A stretch of 64,000 nt of DNA from Xylophilus ampelinus (GTDB lineage Bacteria; Pseudomonadota; Gammaproteobacteria; Burkholderiales; Burkholderiaceae_C), in contig NZ_CABFMN010000092.1 in assembly GCF_901875635.1 (NCBI RefSeq), positions 1 to 64,000 of the forward strand. Direction: 5' to 3'. The stretch's first letter is position 1, and each line of letters begins with the position of its first letter. Below are positions 35,553-44,725 of the stretch, piece by piece. The translations under genes and the position numbers were made by a program. A model generated the notes under the pieces. The model made no database searches. It had not been told where the DNA came from and saw only the letters and a list, made by a program, of their open reading frames with translations.

Positions 35553-37388
35553 CTACTTGTTCACGGGCGATGCCCACCAGGTGGAGATGGCCCAGGCGTG
35601 CGCGTCGTAGTACGGCGGGATCGTCTTGGGCAGCACGAAGGGCGCGGGCCGGTAGCCGATCAGGAAGGCGTCGCCGTAGTACTGCGGCACGCCGTAGTAG
35701 CCGTGCGAGAGCAGGCGGTCGAGCACGCGCATGGCCGTCACCAGTTCGGGTCGGGTGCGGGCCGACACCACTTTGCCGACAATCGCGTCGACCGCCGGGT
35801 CGGCGATGCCCCAGATGTTGGACGAGCCCGTGGTCTCGGCCGCCTTGGAGCCGAAGCGCTCGAACAGCTCGCTGCCCGGCGCCGTGCTGCCGGGCAGCCG
35901 CACGGTGGTCATCTCGAAATCGAAGTTGTCCATGCGCTGCTGCGCGAGCGAGAAGTCCACGCTGCGAAAGCTCATGTCGATGCCCAGCTTGCGCAGGGCG
36001 CCCTGCATCGGCGCCATCACCCGCACTGTCGACGGCTGGTCGTTGAGCACCTCGATGGTGAAGGGCTCGCCGTTGGCGTTGCGCAACGCACCGTCGCGGT
36101 AGGTCCAGCCCGCTTCGGCCAGCAGCTTCTGCGCCTGGCGCAGGTTCTCGCGCAGGCTGTGCGGGGGTGTTGTGGTGGGCGAGACCACGGCCGGGCCGAA
36201 GGCCTCGGGCTGCAGCTTGTCGCGCAGTGGCTCCATCAACGCCAGTTCGTCGGGCTTGGGCAGGCCCTCGGCGTGGAACTCGCTGTTGGGGAACCAGCCC
36301 TCGACCCGCTTGTACAGGCCGTAGAACATCTGCCGGTTGAGCCACTCGAAGTCGAACGCCAGGCCGATCGCCTGGCGCACCCGCACGTCCTTGAACTTGT
36401 CCTTGCGCAGGTTGAACACCCAGCCTTGGTAGTCACCCGGGTTGCCGTTGGGAAAGGCGCGCTTGACCACCTCGCCCCGGTCGAACACGCGGCCCGTGTA
36501 CTGCCGCGCCCAGTTGCGCGAAATGAACTCGCGCATGAAGTCGTACTCGCCGGCCTTCAGGCCCTCGAAGCGGCTGGTCTCGTCCAGGTAGATCTTGTAG
36601 CTGACCCGGTCGAAGTTGAACTGGCCCTTGCGCACCGGAAGGTCGGCGCCCCAGTAGTTCGGGTCGCGCACGTAGGTGATGTCGCGCCCGAGCCGCCCAC
36701 TCGGCAGCTTGTAAGGGCCCGAGGCGATGGGCAATTCGGTCGTCACCTGGTCGAAGGGCTTGCCCTTGCCCCAGGCACGGCTGAAGACCGGCATGCCGCC
36801 CACCACCAGCGGCAACTCGGGGTTGGGCGTCGCGAAGTCGAAGCGCACCGTGCGCTCGGCGGTGGCGGTCGCCTTCTTCACCTCGGCGTAGATGGTGCGG
36901 AACTGCGGCGCCGCCTCCTTGCTCATGAGCGTGTCGAAGGCGTGCACCACGTCGGCGGCGAGCACCGGTGTGCCGTCGTTGAAGCGGGCCTTGGGGTTGA
37001 TGCGGAAGGTGGCCGAGAGGCCATCGGGCGCCGCCTCGATGTCTTCGGCCAGCAGGCCGTAGGCGGTGGTGGGCTCCTCGCTGTTGCCGGTGAGCAGGCT
37101 CTCGAACATCAGCGTGCCCAGGCCGGCAGGTGCCGTGCCCTTGAGCGTGAAGGGATTGAACTTGTCGAAGTTGGTCGGCCGCGTGGGCGGCACGAGTCGG
37201 ATCTCGCCGCCCTTGGGCGCATCGGGGTTCACATAGTCGAAATGCGTGAAGCCCGGCGGGTACTTGATGTCGCCGAACTGGGCGTAGGCGTGCGCCGCCC
37301 AGACCGGATTTCCAGACAGCGCCAACGCACAGAGCAGCCAACCTCGCATGCGAGAATTCTGCACAAGATTTCTACGAGGCAATTTCAT
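35553..37388 (-). CDS. yejA: extracellular peptide-binding protein (YejA type)
   Basis: The periplasmic SBP family 5 solute receptor of the Yej importer. ATG 37388, behind GGAGAG, gives 611 residues with a long signal ([20 protein letters not shown], cleaved near AAHAYA); ATG 37349 ([13 protein letters not shown]) is the shorter alternative. Family landmarks are [32 protein letters not shown] and the C-terminal [13 protein letters not shown]. At start 37388 the gene begins at the same CATG as the divergent fabI, which is unusual. Confidence 0.93.
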   Translation of the reverse strand: MKLPRRNLVQNSRMRGWLLCALALSGNPVWAAHAYAQFGDIKYPPGFTHFDYVNPDAPKGGEIRLVPPTRPTNFDKFNPFTLKGTAPAGLGTLMFESLLTGNSEEPTTAYGLLAEDIEAAPDGLSATFRINPKARFNDGTPVLAADVVHAFDTLMSKEAAPQFRTIYAEVKKATATAERTVRFDFATPNPELPLVVGGMPVFSRAWGKGKPFDQVTTELPIASGPYKLPSGRLGRDITYVRDPNYWGADLPVRKGQFNFDRVSYKIYLDETSRFEGLKAGEYDFMREFISRNWARQYTGRVFDRGEVVKRAFPNGNPGDYQGWVFNLRKDKFKDVRVRQAIGLAFDFEWLNRQMFYGLYKRVEGWFPNSEFHAEGLPKPDELALMEPLRDKLQPEAFGPAVVSPTTTPPHSLRENLRQAQKLLAEAGWTYRDGALRNANGEPFTIEVLNDQPSTVRVMAPMQGALRKLGIDMSFRSVDFSLAQQRMDNFDFEMTTVRLPGSTAPGSELFERFGSKAAETTGSSNIWGIADPAVDAIVGKVVSARTRPELVTAMRVLDRLLSHGYYGVPQYYGDAFLIGYRPAPFVLPKTIPPYYDAHAWAISTWWASPVNK

Positions 37389-38178
37389 GGGCTTTCTCTC
37401 CGGCAAAAAACTGTTGATCACGGGCGTGTTGAGCAACCGATCCATCGCCTACGGCATCGCCAAGGCCTGCCACCAGCAGGGCGCCGAACTGGCCTTCAGC
37501 TACGTCGGCGAGCGCTTCAAGGACCGCATCACCGAGTTCGCCGCCGACTTCGACTCCAAGCTCGTGTTCGATTGCGACGTGGGCGACGATGCCCAGATCG
37601 ACAAGCTCTTCGCCGACCTGTCGCAGACCTGGCCCAGGTTCGACGGCTTCGTGCACAGCATCGGCTTCGCGCCGCGCGAGGCGATCGCGGGCGACTTTCT
37701 CGACGGCCTCTCGCGCGAGGGCTTCAAGATCGCACACGACATCAGCGCCTACAGCTTCCCCGCGATGGCCAAGGCGGCCCTGCCCTACCTCAACGACAAG
37801 TCGGCCCTGCTCACACTGACCTACCTGGGCGCCGTGCGTGCCCTGCCCAACTACAACACCATGGGCCTGGCCAAGGCCAGCCTCGAGGCCTCGGTGCGTT
37901 ACCTGGCCGGCTCGCTCGGCCCCAAGGGCATGCGCGTCAACGGCATCAGCGCCGGGCCGGTGAAGACGCTGGCGGCCAGCGGCATCAAAGGCTTCGGCAA
38001 GATCCTCAGCACCGTGGCCGAGGTCTCGCCCATCCGCCGCAACATCACGATCGAGGACGTGGGCAACGTCGCCGCCTTCCTGCTGTCGGACCTGGCAGCG
38101 GGCGTGACGGCCGAGATCACCTACGTCGACGGCGGCTTCAGCAACGTCGTGGGCGGCATCGACGAGCCGGCGGCCTGA
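37387..38178 (+). CDS. fabI: enoyl-ACP reductase (NADH), FabI
   Basis: It reduces trans-2-enoyl-ACP in the last step of fatty acid elongation and is the classical triclosan target. ATG 37387 behind GAGG gives 263 residues. The NAD-binding start [29 protein letters not shown], and the catalytic Tyr/Lys in [20 protein letters not shown] are all present. The spacing from the active Tyr to the Lys is seven residues, as in FabI. Confidence 0.97.
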   Translation: MGFLSGKKLLITGVLSNRSIAYGIAKACHQQGAELAFSYVGERFKDRITEFAADFDSKLVFDCDVGDDAQIDKLFADLSQTWPRFDGFVHSIGFAPREAIAGDFLDGLSREGFKIAHDISAYSFPAMAKAALPYLNDKSALLTLTYLGAVRALPNYNTMGLAKASLEASVRYLAGSLGPKGMRVNGISAGPVKTLAASGIKGFGKILSTVAEVSPIRRNITIEDVGNVAAFLLSDLAAGVTAEITYVDGGFSNVVGGIDEPAA

Positions 38179-38199
38179 GCCGCCGTATCCTTTCAAGCC

Positions 38200-38254
38200 A
38201 AAAGTGCCTGCAGCGCCCGCCAGCCGGGCGTAAGCAGCTATCGATTTCATAGCA
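38200..38254. repeat. dispersed palindromic element between fabI and the ligase gene
   Basis: AAAAGTGCCTGCAGCGCCCG, a CCAGCCGGGCG inner hairpin, then GCTATCGATTTCATAGCA. This is the clearest copy of the family. Its final A is the first base of the ligase start codon. Confidence 0.85.
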
Positions 38255-39096
38255 TGACGATCGCGCGCCGCGCCCTGCTGATCGCCCCCGCCGCGTGGCT
38301 GGCGTGGCCCGCCGCAGGCTGGGCCGCCCCTGCGCTGATGCTGGCCGAGCGCTACCGCGCCGGGATGCCGCTGGCGGGCTGGTGGGTCAGCGAGAAGTAC
38401 GACGGCCTGCGCGGCTACTGGGACGGCAAGCGCCTGTGGACCCGCGGCGGCGAGCCGATCGCCGCGCCGGCATGGTTCACCGCGCCGTTGCCCGCCACGC
38501 CGATGGACGGCGAGCTGTGGGCCGGCCGGGGGCGCTTCGAGCAGGCGGTGTCCACCGTGCGCAACCGCACGCCCGACGACAAGGCCTGGCGCGAGATCCG
38601 CTTCATGGTCTTCGACCTGCCCGCGCAGCCCGGCGACTTCGACGCGCGGCTGGCCGCGCTGCGCAAGCTGCTGCCGATCACCGAGGCGCCCTGGGTCGTG
38701 CCCGTGGCGCAGGCCCCCGCCACCACGCACGCCGAGCTCATGGCGCTGCTCGACAAGACGATCCGCCTGGGCGGCGAAGGGCTGATGCTGCACCGGGGCG
38801 CTTCGCTCTACCGCGGCGAGCGCAGCGGCGACCTGCTCAAGCTCAAGCCGCACGACGATGCCGAGGCGCGGGTCGTCGCCCACCTGCCCGGGCAGGGCCG
38901 GCATGCAGGCCGCCTGGGCGCGCTGCTGGTGCGCACGCCCGAAGGCGTGACCTTTCGCCTCGGCGGTGGCTTCACCGATGCGCAACGGGCCGACCCGCCG
39001 CCCATCGGCAGCACCGTGACCTACCGCTTCAACGGCACCAGCGCGGCCGGCGTGCCGCGCTTTGCGCGCTTCGTGCGCGTGCGGGACGACGGCTGA
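38254..39096 (+). CDS. ATP-dependent DNA ligase with signal peptide (LigE/Lig B-type small ligase)
   Basis: A 280-residue minimal ATP-dependent ligase. The N-terminus is a signal-like segment (RRALLIAPAAWLAWPAAGWA), suggesting a periplasmic enzyme, as proposed for bacterial LigE that acts on incoming DNA. The nucleotidyltransferase motif I is SEKYDGLRG with adenylated Lys48; GEGLMLHR and LLKLKPHDD are motifs IV and V. An OB-fold domain follows. ATG 38254 abuts the preceding repeat, which leaves no native ribosome-binding site. Confidence 0.92.
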   Translation: MTIARRALLIAPAAWLAWPAAGWAAPALMLAERYRAGMPLAGWWVSEKYDGLRGYWDGKRLWTRGGEPIAAPAWFTAPLPATPMDGELWAGRGRFEQAVSTVRNRTPDDKAWREIRFMVFDLPAQPGDFDARLAALRKLLPITEAPWVVPVAQAPATTHAELMALLDKTIRLGGEGLMLHRGASLYRGERSGDLLKLKPHDDAEARVVAHLPGQGRHAGRLGALLVRTPEGVTFRLGGGFTDAQRADPPPIGSTVTYRFNGTSAAGVPRFARFVRVRDDG

Positions 39097-39188
39097 GCAC
39101 GCCGGACACGCCCGATTCGCAAGCGCCGGTCGATCCGCCGCTGCCGCCCCCGCCGCCTCCCGCGCGCGGCCCGCTGCGCTGGGCCTTC

Positions 39189-39527
39189 ATGGCGCTGGCC
39201 GTCCTGAGCCTCGCCCTCGCCGTCCTCGGTGTGCTGCTGCCCGGCCTGCCGACCACGCCCTTCGTGCTGCTGGCGGCCTGGGCGGCGGCGCGCAGTTCGC
39301 CCCGCCTGGCAGCGTGGCTCGAGTCGCATCGTCTCTTCGGCCCGCTGATCCGCAACTGGCGGGCCGGCGGGCGAGTGAGCAGGCGCGCCAAGTGGAGCGC
39401 GGCGCTCGCGATGGCGGTGTGCGCTGGCCTGCTGCTGTGGCTGGTGCAGCCGCGCGCCGCCGCGGCGGGCGGCATCGTGGTCATGGCGGTCGTGCTCGTG
39501 TGGCTGTGGCGGCGGCCCGAGCCCTGA
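39189..39527 (+). CDS. DUF454 (YbaN) family inner-membrane protein
   Basis: Small membrane protein of unknown function. ATG 39189 gives 112 residues (MALAVLSLALAVLGVLLPGL), with the family motif LLPGLPTTPFVLLAAWAAAR and SPRLAAWLESHRLFGPLIRN, then two C-terminal helices. Family members usually start a few residues earlier. A CTG at 39093, overlapping the ligase stop (CTGA) and in frame through a proline-rich linker, is a possible non-canonical start. Confidence 0.85.
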   Translation: MALAVLSLALAVLGVLLPGLPTTPFVLLAAWAAARSSPRLAAWLESHRLFGPLIRNWRAGGRVSRRAKWSAALAMAVCAGLLLWLVQPRAAAAGGIVVMAVVLVWLWRRPEP

Positions 39528-39548
39528 GACGGGGGCGCTCCCAGAGGC

Positions 39549-39632
39549 CCGTTCGGGCTGAGCGTGTCGAAGCCCTGCGCGGCGCTTCGACCCTTCGACG
39601 GGCTCAGGACAGGCCAAGCTCGGCGTGAACGG
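39549..39632. repeat. intergenic inverted repeat of the TTCGACAGGCTCAG type
   Basis: The arms begin CCGTTCGGGCTGAGC and end GCTCGGCGTGAACGG, with CTTCGACCCTTCGACGGGCT inside. It is a common betaproteobacterial intergenic repeat class. It lies in the convergent gap between DUF454 and phnX and may act as a bidirectional terminator. Confidence 0.6.
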
Positions 39633-39677
39633 ACCCATTTGATTGCACCGATCCGCCATGAAGGACACGATTTTGGC

Positions 39678-39720
39678 AAAGTGCAATCGGCCTGCAGCGC
39701 CCGCCAGCCGGGCGCTGCGG
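39678..39720. repeat. partial dispersed palindromic element before phnX end
   Basis: AAGTGCAATCGGCCTGCAGC, then a CCGCCAGCCGGGCG hairpin as in the 38200 copy, but without the GCTATC core. It is ten bases from the phnX stop. Confidence 0.65.
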
Positions 39721-39729
39721 CCGAATTCG

Positions 39730-40566
39730 TCACAAACGTGACGATCTCGACGCGTGGGGCATTTCGCCGGCGGCCAAGCGCGCGTCGATCGCGTCCAGCA
39801 CGGGCAACAGGTCTGCCACGCTGTCGATCACGTAGTGCGCGCCGGCCGCCGTCAGTTCGGCCGTGGCGCGCTGGCGCACGGCCTGCTGCGCATCGGCATC
39901 GAGCGCCTGCCATTCGGACAGCGTCAGGCCGGCCGCGTTGCCGCTGATGGCCAGGCCCACCGCCCAGGTGCCGGCGTTCAGGCCTTCCTGCACGCCCACG
40001 CCGGTGTCGTCCACCTTCACCACCGTGCTCGCCGGCCAGACGCCGAGGTCGGCGAAGCTGCGGTACATCATGAGCGGCGACGGGCGCCCCGCCGACAGGT
40101 CGCCGGCGCACACGAGGTTGTCGGGCACGTAGCCGCCCCTGGCAGCAATGGCCGTGACGACCTCCATGATCGGCCGGTTGTAGCCGGTGGTCGAACCGAT
40201 CTTGAGCCCGCGCGCGCGCACGGCCGCCACGGCGTCGAGTGCGCCGGGGATGAAGTCCGCGAAGTCCGGCACCACCGCCGCGTTCATCGGCGTGAAGACC
40301 TCGTAGAGGTGATCGATGTCGGCGTCGGCGAAGGGACGGCCGTGCTTCGCCTCCCACTGCGCCGAGATGCGGGGCAAGCGGCTCAGCGCCTGGATGTGGT
40401 CCCACTTGGCCATGCCCATGGGGCCGCGCGCCTCGGCGATGGACAGGTCGATGCCGAAGCGCTCGAACAGGCGCACGAAGGCGCCCATCGGCGCGCAGGA
40501 GCCGAAGTCGATGATGGTGCCGGCCCAGTCGAAGACGACGGCTTGGAGTTGGTGGGGAGTGTTCAT
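39730..40566 (-). CDS. phnX: phosphonoacetaldehyde hydrolase
   Basis: It cleaves phosphonoacetaldehyde to acetaldehyde and phosphate, the C-P bond-breaking step of 2-aminoethylphosphonate (AEP) catabolism. ATG 40566 (MNTPHQLQAVVFDWAGTIID) gives 278 residues. The HAD nucleophile motif is VFDWAGTIIDFG, and GSTTGYNRPIM and VVKVDDTGVGVQEGL are motifs II and IV. A Schiff-base Lys is expected in the cap (GMAKWDHIQ). It is downstream of the FAD oxidoreductase in the same orientation. Confidence 0.95.
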   Translation of the reverse strand: MNTPHQLQAVVFDWAGTIIDFGSCAPMGAFVRLFERFGIDLSIAEARGPMGMAKWDHIQALSRLPRISAQWEAKHGRPFADADIDHLYEVFTPMNAAVVPDFADFIPGALDAVAAVRARGLKIGSTTGYNRPIMEVVTAIAARGGYVPDNLVCAGDLSAGRPSPLMMYRSFADLGVWPASTVVKVDDTGVGVQEGLNAGTWAVGLAISGNAAGLTLSEWQALDADAQQAVRQRATAELTAAGAHYVIDSVADLLPVLDAIDARLAAGEMPHASRSSRL

Positions 40567-40592
40567 GGAGGGAATCGGTACAGGGATGGGGC

Positions 40593-41729
40593 TCACCACC
40601 CGGCAAAGACGTCTTCGGCGATGCCGAAGGCGGTGCTGGCGCCGGTGCCACTGGTGACGAGCACCAGCCGCGTGGCATCGTCCGGCGCGTCGATCAGGCA
40701 GTCCGTCACCGGCGAGGAGGGGTAGGTGCCGACCCAGCGCTCGGTCACCGTGGCCTCGGTGAGCTGAAGGGTCTCGCGCAGGTGGCGCAGGATGAGCTCG
40801 TCCACCCGCTGGTCGGCGAAGGGTTCGAGCACCGGGCCGTAGTGGTGCGAGTCGCCCACGACCAGCGAGCCGTCGGCGCTCTGCACCACGATCAGGTGGA
40901 TGCCGTGCGCCAGGGATTCGCCCTCCTCCGCCTCGATCTGCGTGCGCAGCACCTGGGCCGCGGGCAGCTTGCTGTAGCCGTGGTAGCGCACCAGGCTCAG
41001 GTCGGCCATGACCGATCCGGGCAGCCGGAAGCCCGGCTGCGGCCGCACCCGCATCATGTGCAACTGGCACAGGCGCAGGCCGTGCGGCGAGAGGCGCTCG
41101 GCGAAAAGGCCGTTGAGCTCGCTGTTCGTGCACACGGCCACCCGGTCGGCATGCAGCACGGCGCGCGAGGTGCGCACGCGCGGCGTCGCCACCTCGAGCA
41201 CCGCCTCGCCGAAGCGGAACCGAACACCCAGTGCGTCCGACAGCCAGCGCGCCAACTGACCGATGGCCGTGCGCGATTCGACGCGCATCTCGTGCGGGCT
41301 GTAGAGCACGCCCCGGGCCGGGCCGTGCGGCCCGTCCAGGCGCAGCGCGGGCGCGCGGCGCGCCGCCTCGTCGACGGGCAACAACTCGCAGCCGGCGGCC
41401 ATCTCGGTGGCCATGAATTCCTCCAGCACCTTCAGCGACTGCGCGCGGAAGGCGGTGAGGTACAGGCCATGGTGCACGGCCGGTATCCCGGCCTGCGGTG
41501 CCACCGTGCCCCAGACCTCGCGCGCGCGCCGAGCCCGCCGCCAGGTGTCGCCCGCGCCCTGGCCGGTGACGGTGATGAAGCCGAAGTTGCGGATCGACGC
41601 GCCGACGCAGGCCGCGTCCTTTTCGACCACGCACACCCGCAGCCCGCGCCGCGCGGCCGTGTAGGCGTGCGCCAGCCCGACGATGCCGGCGCCGACGACG
41701 ATGAGATCAAAGCGGTCGTTGGAGGTCAT
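40593..41729 (-). CDS. phosphonate-locus FAD-dependent oxidoreductase (TIGR03364 type)
   Basis: A 378-residue DAO-family flavoprotein. ATG 41729 (MTSNDRFDLIVVGAGIVGLA) carries the dinucleotide fold GAGIVGLAHAYTAARRG. The family regularly occurs in AEP degradation loci, and related enzymes oxidise amino- or N-alkylamino-phosphonates. With no phnW transaminase in the window, this protein is the best candidate to turn AEP or an N-substituted AEP into phosphonoacetaldehyde for PhnX. Substrate is inferred. Confidence 0.85.
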   Translation of the reverse strand: MTSNDRFDLIVVGAGIVGLAHAYTAARRGLRVCVVEKDAACVGASIRNFGFITVTGQGAGDTWRRARRAREVWGTVAPQAGIPAVHHGLYLTAFRAQSLKVLEEFMATEMAAGCELLPVDEAARRAPALRLDGPHGPARGVLYSPHEMRVESRTAIGQLARWLSDALGVRFRFGEAVLEVATPRVRTSRAVLHADRVAVCTNSELNGLFAERLSPHGLRLCQLHMMRVRPQPGFRLPGSVMADLSLVRYHGYSKLPAAQVLRTQIEAEEGESLAHGIHLIVVQSADGSLVVGDSHHYGPVLEPFADQRVDELILRHLRETLQLTEATVTERWVGTYPSSPVTDCLIDAPDDATRLVLVTSGTGASTAFGIAEDVFAGW

Positions 41730-41764
41730 GATTGCCAAATGGATACGGCGTGGAATAGGGGAGC

Positions 41765-41860
41765 GGACTTCCGGACGCAGAAGGATTGCCATTTCTGGAC
41801 TTCTCTTTTGCGACCTCTGCGAAATCTTTGCGTCCTCTGCGTCCGGAAGTCCGTTCCCCG
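41765..41860. repeat. long imperfect palindrome, dispersed family copy 3
   Basis: The left arm is ACTTCCGGACGCAGAAGG and the right arm CCTCTGCGTCCGGAAGT. It is shorter than copy 2 and lacks the tandem units. It lies between the permease and oxidoreductase genes of the phosphonate operon. Confidence 0.8.
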
Positions 41861-41867
41861 CACGCGT

Positions 41868-43574
41868 TCATCGGCGCCGCCACGCCTGCGTCCGCCGCTC
41901 GACCACGCGGCCCAGCAGCAGGTAGAACGCGGTGACGACGGCCGACATGCCGGCGATGAGCACGGCCATGGCCGCGGCCGCGCCGGTTTCGCCGGCCTCG
42001 TCGAGGTTGAGGATCGCGACGGATGCAAGCTTGGTGTCGGGCGAATACAGGAACACCACGGCCGAGATGGTGGTCATGGCGTTGATGAAGAAGTAGCGCG
42101 ACACGTCGATGAGCGTGGGCAGGCAGATGGGCAGCGTGACGCGCCAGAAGGTCTTGTAGAACGGCACCTTGAGCGAAGCCGAGACGGACTCGAACTCGGC
42201 ATCGATGGCCTTGAGCGCCGTGATCATCGTGAGGTGGCCGGTGGTGTAGAAGTGAATCACCGTGCACAGCACCAGCAGCGCCATGCTCTGGTACAGCACG
42301 TTGAGCGGGTTGCCCGGCGCGTTGAAGAAGAAGATGTAGCCCAGGCCCAGCACCAGCCCCGGCACCGCCATGGGCAGCATCGCCATCAGCCGAACCAGCG
42401 GCCGCGCCCAGCCGAGCCCGCGCGTCTTCTCGAGCAGATAGGCGCCGACGAAGACCACCGCCGTGCCGAACACCGCCGTGCCGGCGGCCAGCTTCAGGCT
42501 GTTGACGAGCGCGTCGCCCAGTTCGGCGTCCACCAGGCCGGCCACGTAGTGGTTCAGGCTCGGCGCCAGGTTGTAGGGCCACAGCGTGGCGAAGGAGGCG
42601 AACACCGCCATGCCGAACATGGCCAGCATCAACGCCACGATCAGCGTGCAATACACAGTCATCGCCGCATCGAAGCCCCGCGAGGGCTGCGGCACCAGCG
42701 CGACGGCGCGTGCCGTGAGCATCGCCGTCTGCCGGCGCTGCACGACGTGGTCGATGGCGAAAGTGAGCGCCGCTGGCGTGAGCAGCAGCAACGCCACCAC
42801 CGCGCCGCGCTGGAAGTCCTGCTGGCCGATGACCAGCTTGAAGACGTCGGTCGCCAGCACGTTGAAGTTCCCGCCGACCACCTTGGGAATGCCGAAATCG
42901 GTGATGACCAGCGTGAAGGTGACGAGTGCCGCCGAGATCAGCCCGTACTTGGCGCCCGGCAGCGTGATGGTGAAGAAGCGGCGCAGCCGTCGGGTGCCCA
43001 GGGCATCGGCCGCCTCGTACAGGCGCGCGTCGGCCAGCGACAGCGCGGTGACCAGGATCATCAGCGCATGCGGAAAGGTGGCGAAGCACTCGGCCAGCAC
43101 GATGCCCGGTGCGCCGTAGATGCCCTGGAAGCCCAACGCCAGCCAGAAATCCTTGGCCACCCCCTGGTTGCCGAACCAGTAAATGAGCGAGATGGCCGAC
43201 AGCAGCGAGGGCGCCAGAAGCGGGAGCAGCGTGACGCTGCGAAAGACCCCCTTGGCCGGCATGCAGCTGCGCGTGAGCGCATACGCGAAAGCGAAGGCCA
43301 GCGGGATCACGATCACCGTGACCAGCAGCGACACCCAGACGCTGTTCCACAGGCTCTGCAGCAGCGCGGGCGACTGCAGGTAGGCGGCGAAGGCGGCCCA
43401 GCCGCTCCCCTGCTCCGCATTGCGCACGGCCTGGGAGAGGATGGCGGCCAGGGGCATTGCCAGGCCGACCACCAGCAACAGCAGGATGCCCAGCAGCGCC
43501 GCATGCGCGACGCGGTCGCTCCAGGGCACGCGCTGGCGCAGCGGTGGTGGCAACAGGACGGCGGTGGCGTTCAT
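41868..43574 (-). CDS. phnU: 2-aminoethylphosphonate ABC transporter permease, two-domain
   Basis: A 568-residue FbpB/ThiP-like permease with two homologous membrane halves and roughly 12 helices. Each half has an EAA-type loop (YEAADALGTRRLRRFFTITL; EFESVSASLKVPFYKTFWRV). It fits the PhnU2/PhnV-type AEP importer by context between phnT and the oxidoreductase. The ATGA at 43571-43574 couples it to phnT. Confidence 0.88.
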   Translation of the reverse strand: MNATAVLLPPPLRQRVPWSDRVAHAALLGILLLLVVGLAMPLAAILSQAVRNAEQGSGWAAFAAYLQSPALLQSLWNSVWVSLLVTVIVIPLAFAFAYALTRSCMPAKGVFRSVTLLPLLAPSLLSAISLIYWFGNQGVAKDFWLALGFQGIYGAPGIVLAECFATFPHALMILVTALSLADARLYEAADALGTRRLRRFFTITLPGAKYGLISAALVTFTLVITDFGIPKVVGGNFNVLATDVFKLVIGQQDFQRGAVVALLLLTPAALTFAIDHVVQRRQTAMLTARAVALVPQPSRGFDAAMTVYCTLIVALMLAMFGMAVFASFATLWPYNLAPSLNHYVAGLVDAELGDALVNSLKLAAGTAVFGTAVVFVGAYLLEKTRGLGWARPLVRLMAMLPMAVPGLVLGLGYIFFFNAPGNPLNVLYQSMALLVLCTVIHFYTTGHLTMITALKAIDAEFESVSASLKVPFYKTFWRVTLPICLPTLIDVSRYFFINAMTTISAVVFLYSPDTKLASVAILNLDEAGETGAAAAMAVLIAGMSAVVTAFYLLLGRVVERRTQAWRRR

Positions 43575-44725
43575 TCCTGTCCCGCGGCGAACACACGCAG
43601 CCGGTCGGCGCGCAAGGCGAAGCGCAGGCGACCGCCCTCGCGCACCGAGAACTCGTCCATCTGGTTGAGCGAGAACTGCAACTGGAGCGACTGGCCTCCG
43701 AGCGCCTCGACCTGCACCTGCGCCAGGCAGTTGCTGCCGAGGAACTCGACGTGGTGCACCGTGCCTTCGCAGCGCCCGGGATGGTCGTCGGGCACGTCGA
43801 TCATCAGCCGGTCCTCGGGCCGCAGGTAGAGCATGACGGGGCGGCCGGGGCGGAAATCGGCGCCCTGACCCTCCTCGCAGCGCAGCCGCAACTCGCCGCA
43901 GCGGAACCAGTGGTCACCCTCCGCCACGGCCTGCAGCCGGTTCACCTTGCCGACGAAATCGGCCACGAAGGGCGAGGCCGGTGCCCGGTACACCTCGCGC
44001 GGCGTGCCGACCTGCTCGATCACGCCATGGTTCATCACCACGATGCGGTCGGCCACCGACAGCGCCTCTTCCTGGTCGTGCGTGACCATGATGGTGGTGA
44101 CGCCCAGCTTGCGCTGCAGCGCCCGGATCTCGTTGCGCAGGTGCACGCGCACGATGGCATCGAGGGCCGAGAGCGGCTCGTCCAGCAGCAGCAGGCCCGG
44201 CGAGGTGGCCAGGGCGCGCGCCAGCGCGACGCGCTGCTGCTGGCCACCCGACATCTGCGCCGGGTACTTGGCGCCGCTGCCCGGAAGACCCACCAGCGTC
44301 AGCAGTTCGTCGACGCGCGCGGCCACCTGGGCGCGCGGCTGCCTGCGATTGACGAGCCCGTAGGCCACGTTGTCGGCGATGCTCAGGTTGGGGAACAGCG
44401 CATAGGACTGGAACACGATGCCGTAGTCGCGCTGCGCGGGCGGCAGCACCGAGATGTCGCGCCCGGCCTGCAGGATGCGCCCGGCCGTCTGCGTCTCCAG
44501 GCCCGCGATGATGCGCAGCAGCGTGGTCTTGCCGCAGCCCGAGGGCCCGAGGAAGCACACGAACTCGCCGCGCGCGATGGCCAGATCGATCTGCGAGAGT
44601 GCAGTGAAGCTGCCGAAGCGCTTGCCCACGCCTTTCAGGCGCAGGTACCCCTCCTCCTGCGCCGCGAGGCCGGTGGGCATGGAGACAGCGGCGTCCATCG
44701 CGTCGTGGCCGCGCCGTGCCCACAT
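43571..44725 (-). CDS. phnT: 2-aminoethylphosphonate ABC transporter ATP-binding protein
   Basis: ATG 44725 overlaps the phnS stop (TAATG) behind AGGAAG and gives 384 residues; ATG 44698 is an alternative. Walker A is GPSGCGKTTLL, signature MSGGQQQRVALARAL, Walker B LLLLDEPLSALDA, followed by a TOBE-like C-terminal domain (LYLRPEDRLMIDVPDDHPGR). This is a CUT1/FbpC-like ATPase. It sits between the binding protein and the permease, so it powers AEP uptake. Confidence 0.9.
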   Translation of the reverse strand: MWARRGHDAMDAAVSMPTGLAAQEEGYLRLKGVGKRFGSFTALSQIDLAIARGEFVCFLGPSGCGKTTLLRIIAGLETQTAGRILQAGRDISVLPPAQRDYGIVFQSYALFPNLSIADNVAYGLVNRRQPRAQVAARVDELLTLVGLPGSGAKYPAQMSGGQQQRVALARALATSPGLLLLDEPLSALDAIVRVHLRNEIRALQRKLGVTTIMVTHDQEEALSVADRIVVMNHGVIEQVGTPREVYRAPASPFVADFVGKVNRLQAVAEGDHWFRCGELRLRCEEGQGADFRPGRPVMLYLRPEDRLMIDVPDDHPGRCEGTVHHVEFLGSNCLAQVQVEALGGQSLQLQFSLNQMDEFSVREGGRLRFALRADRLRVFAAGQE

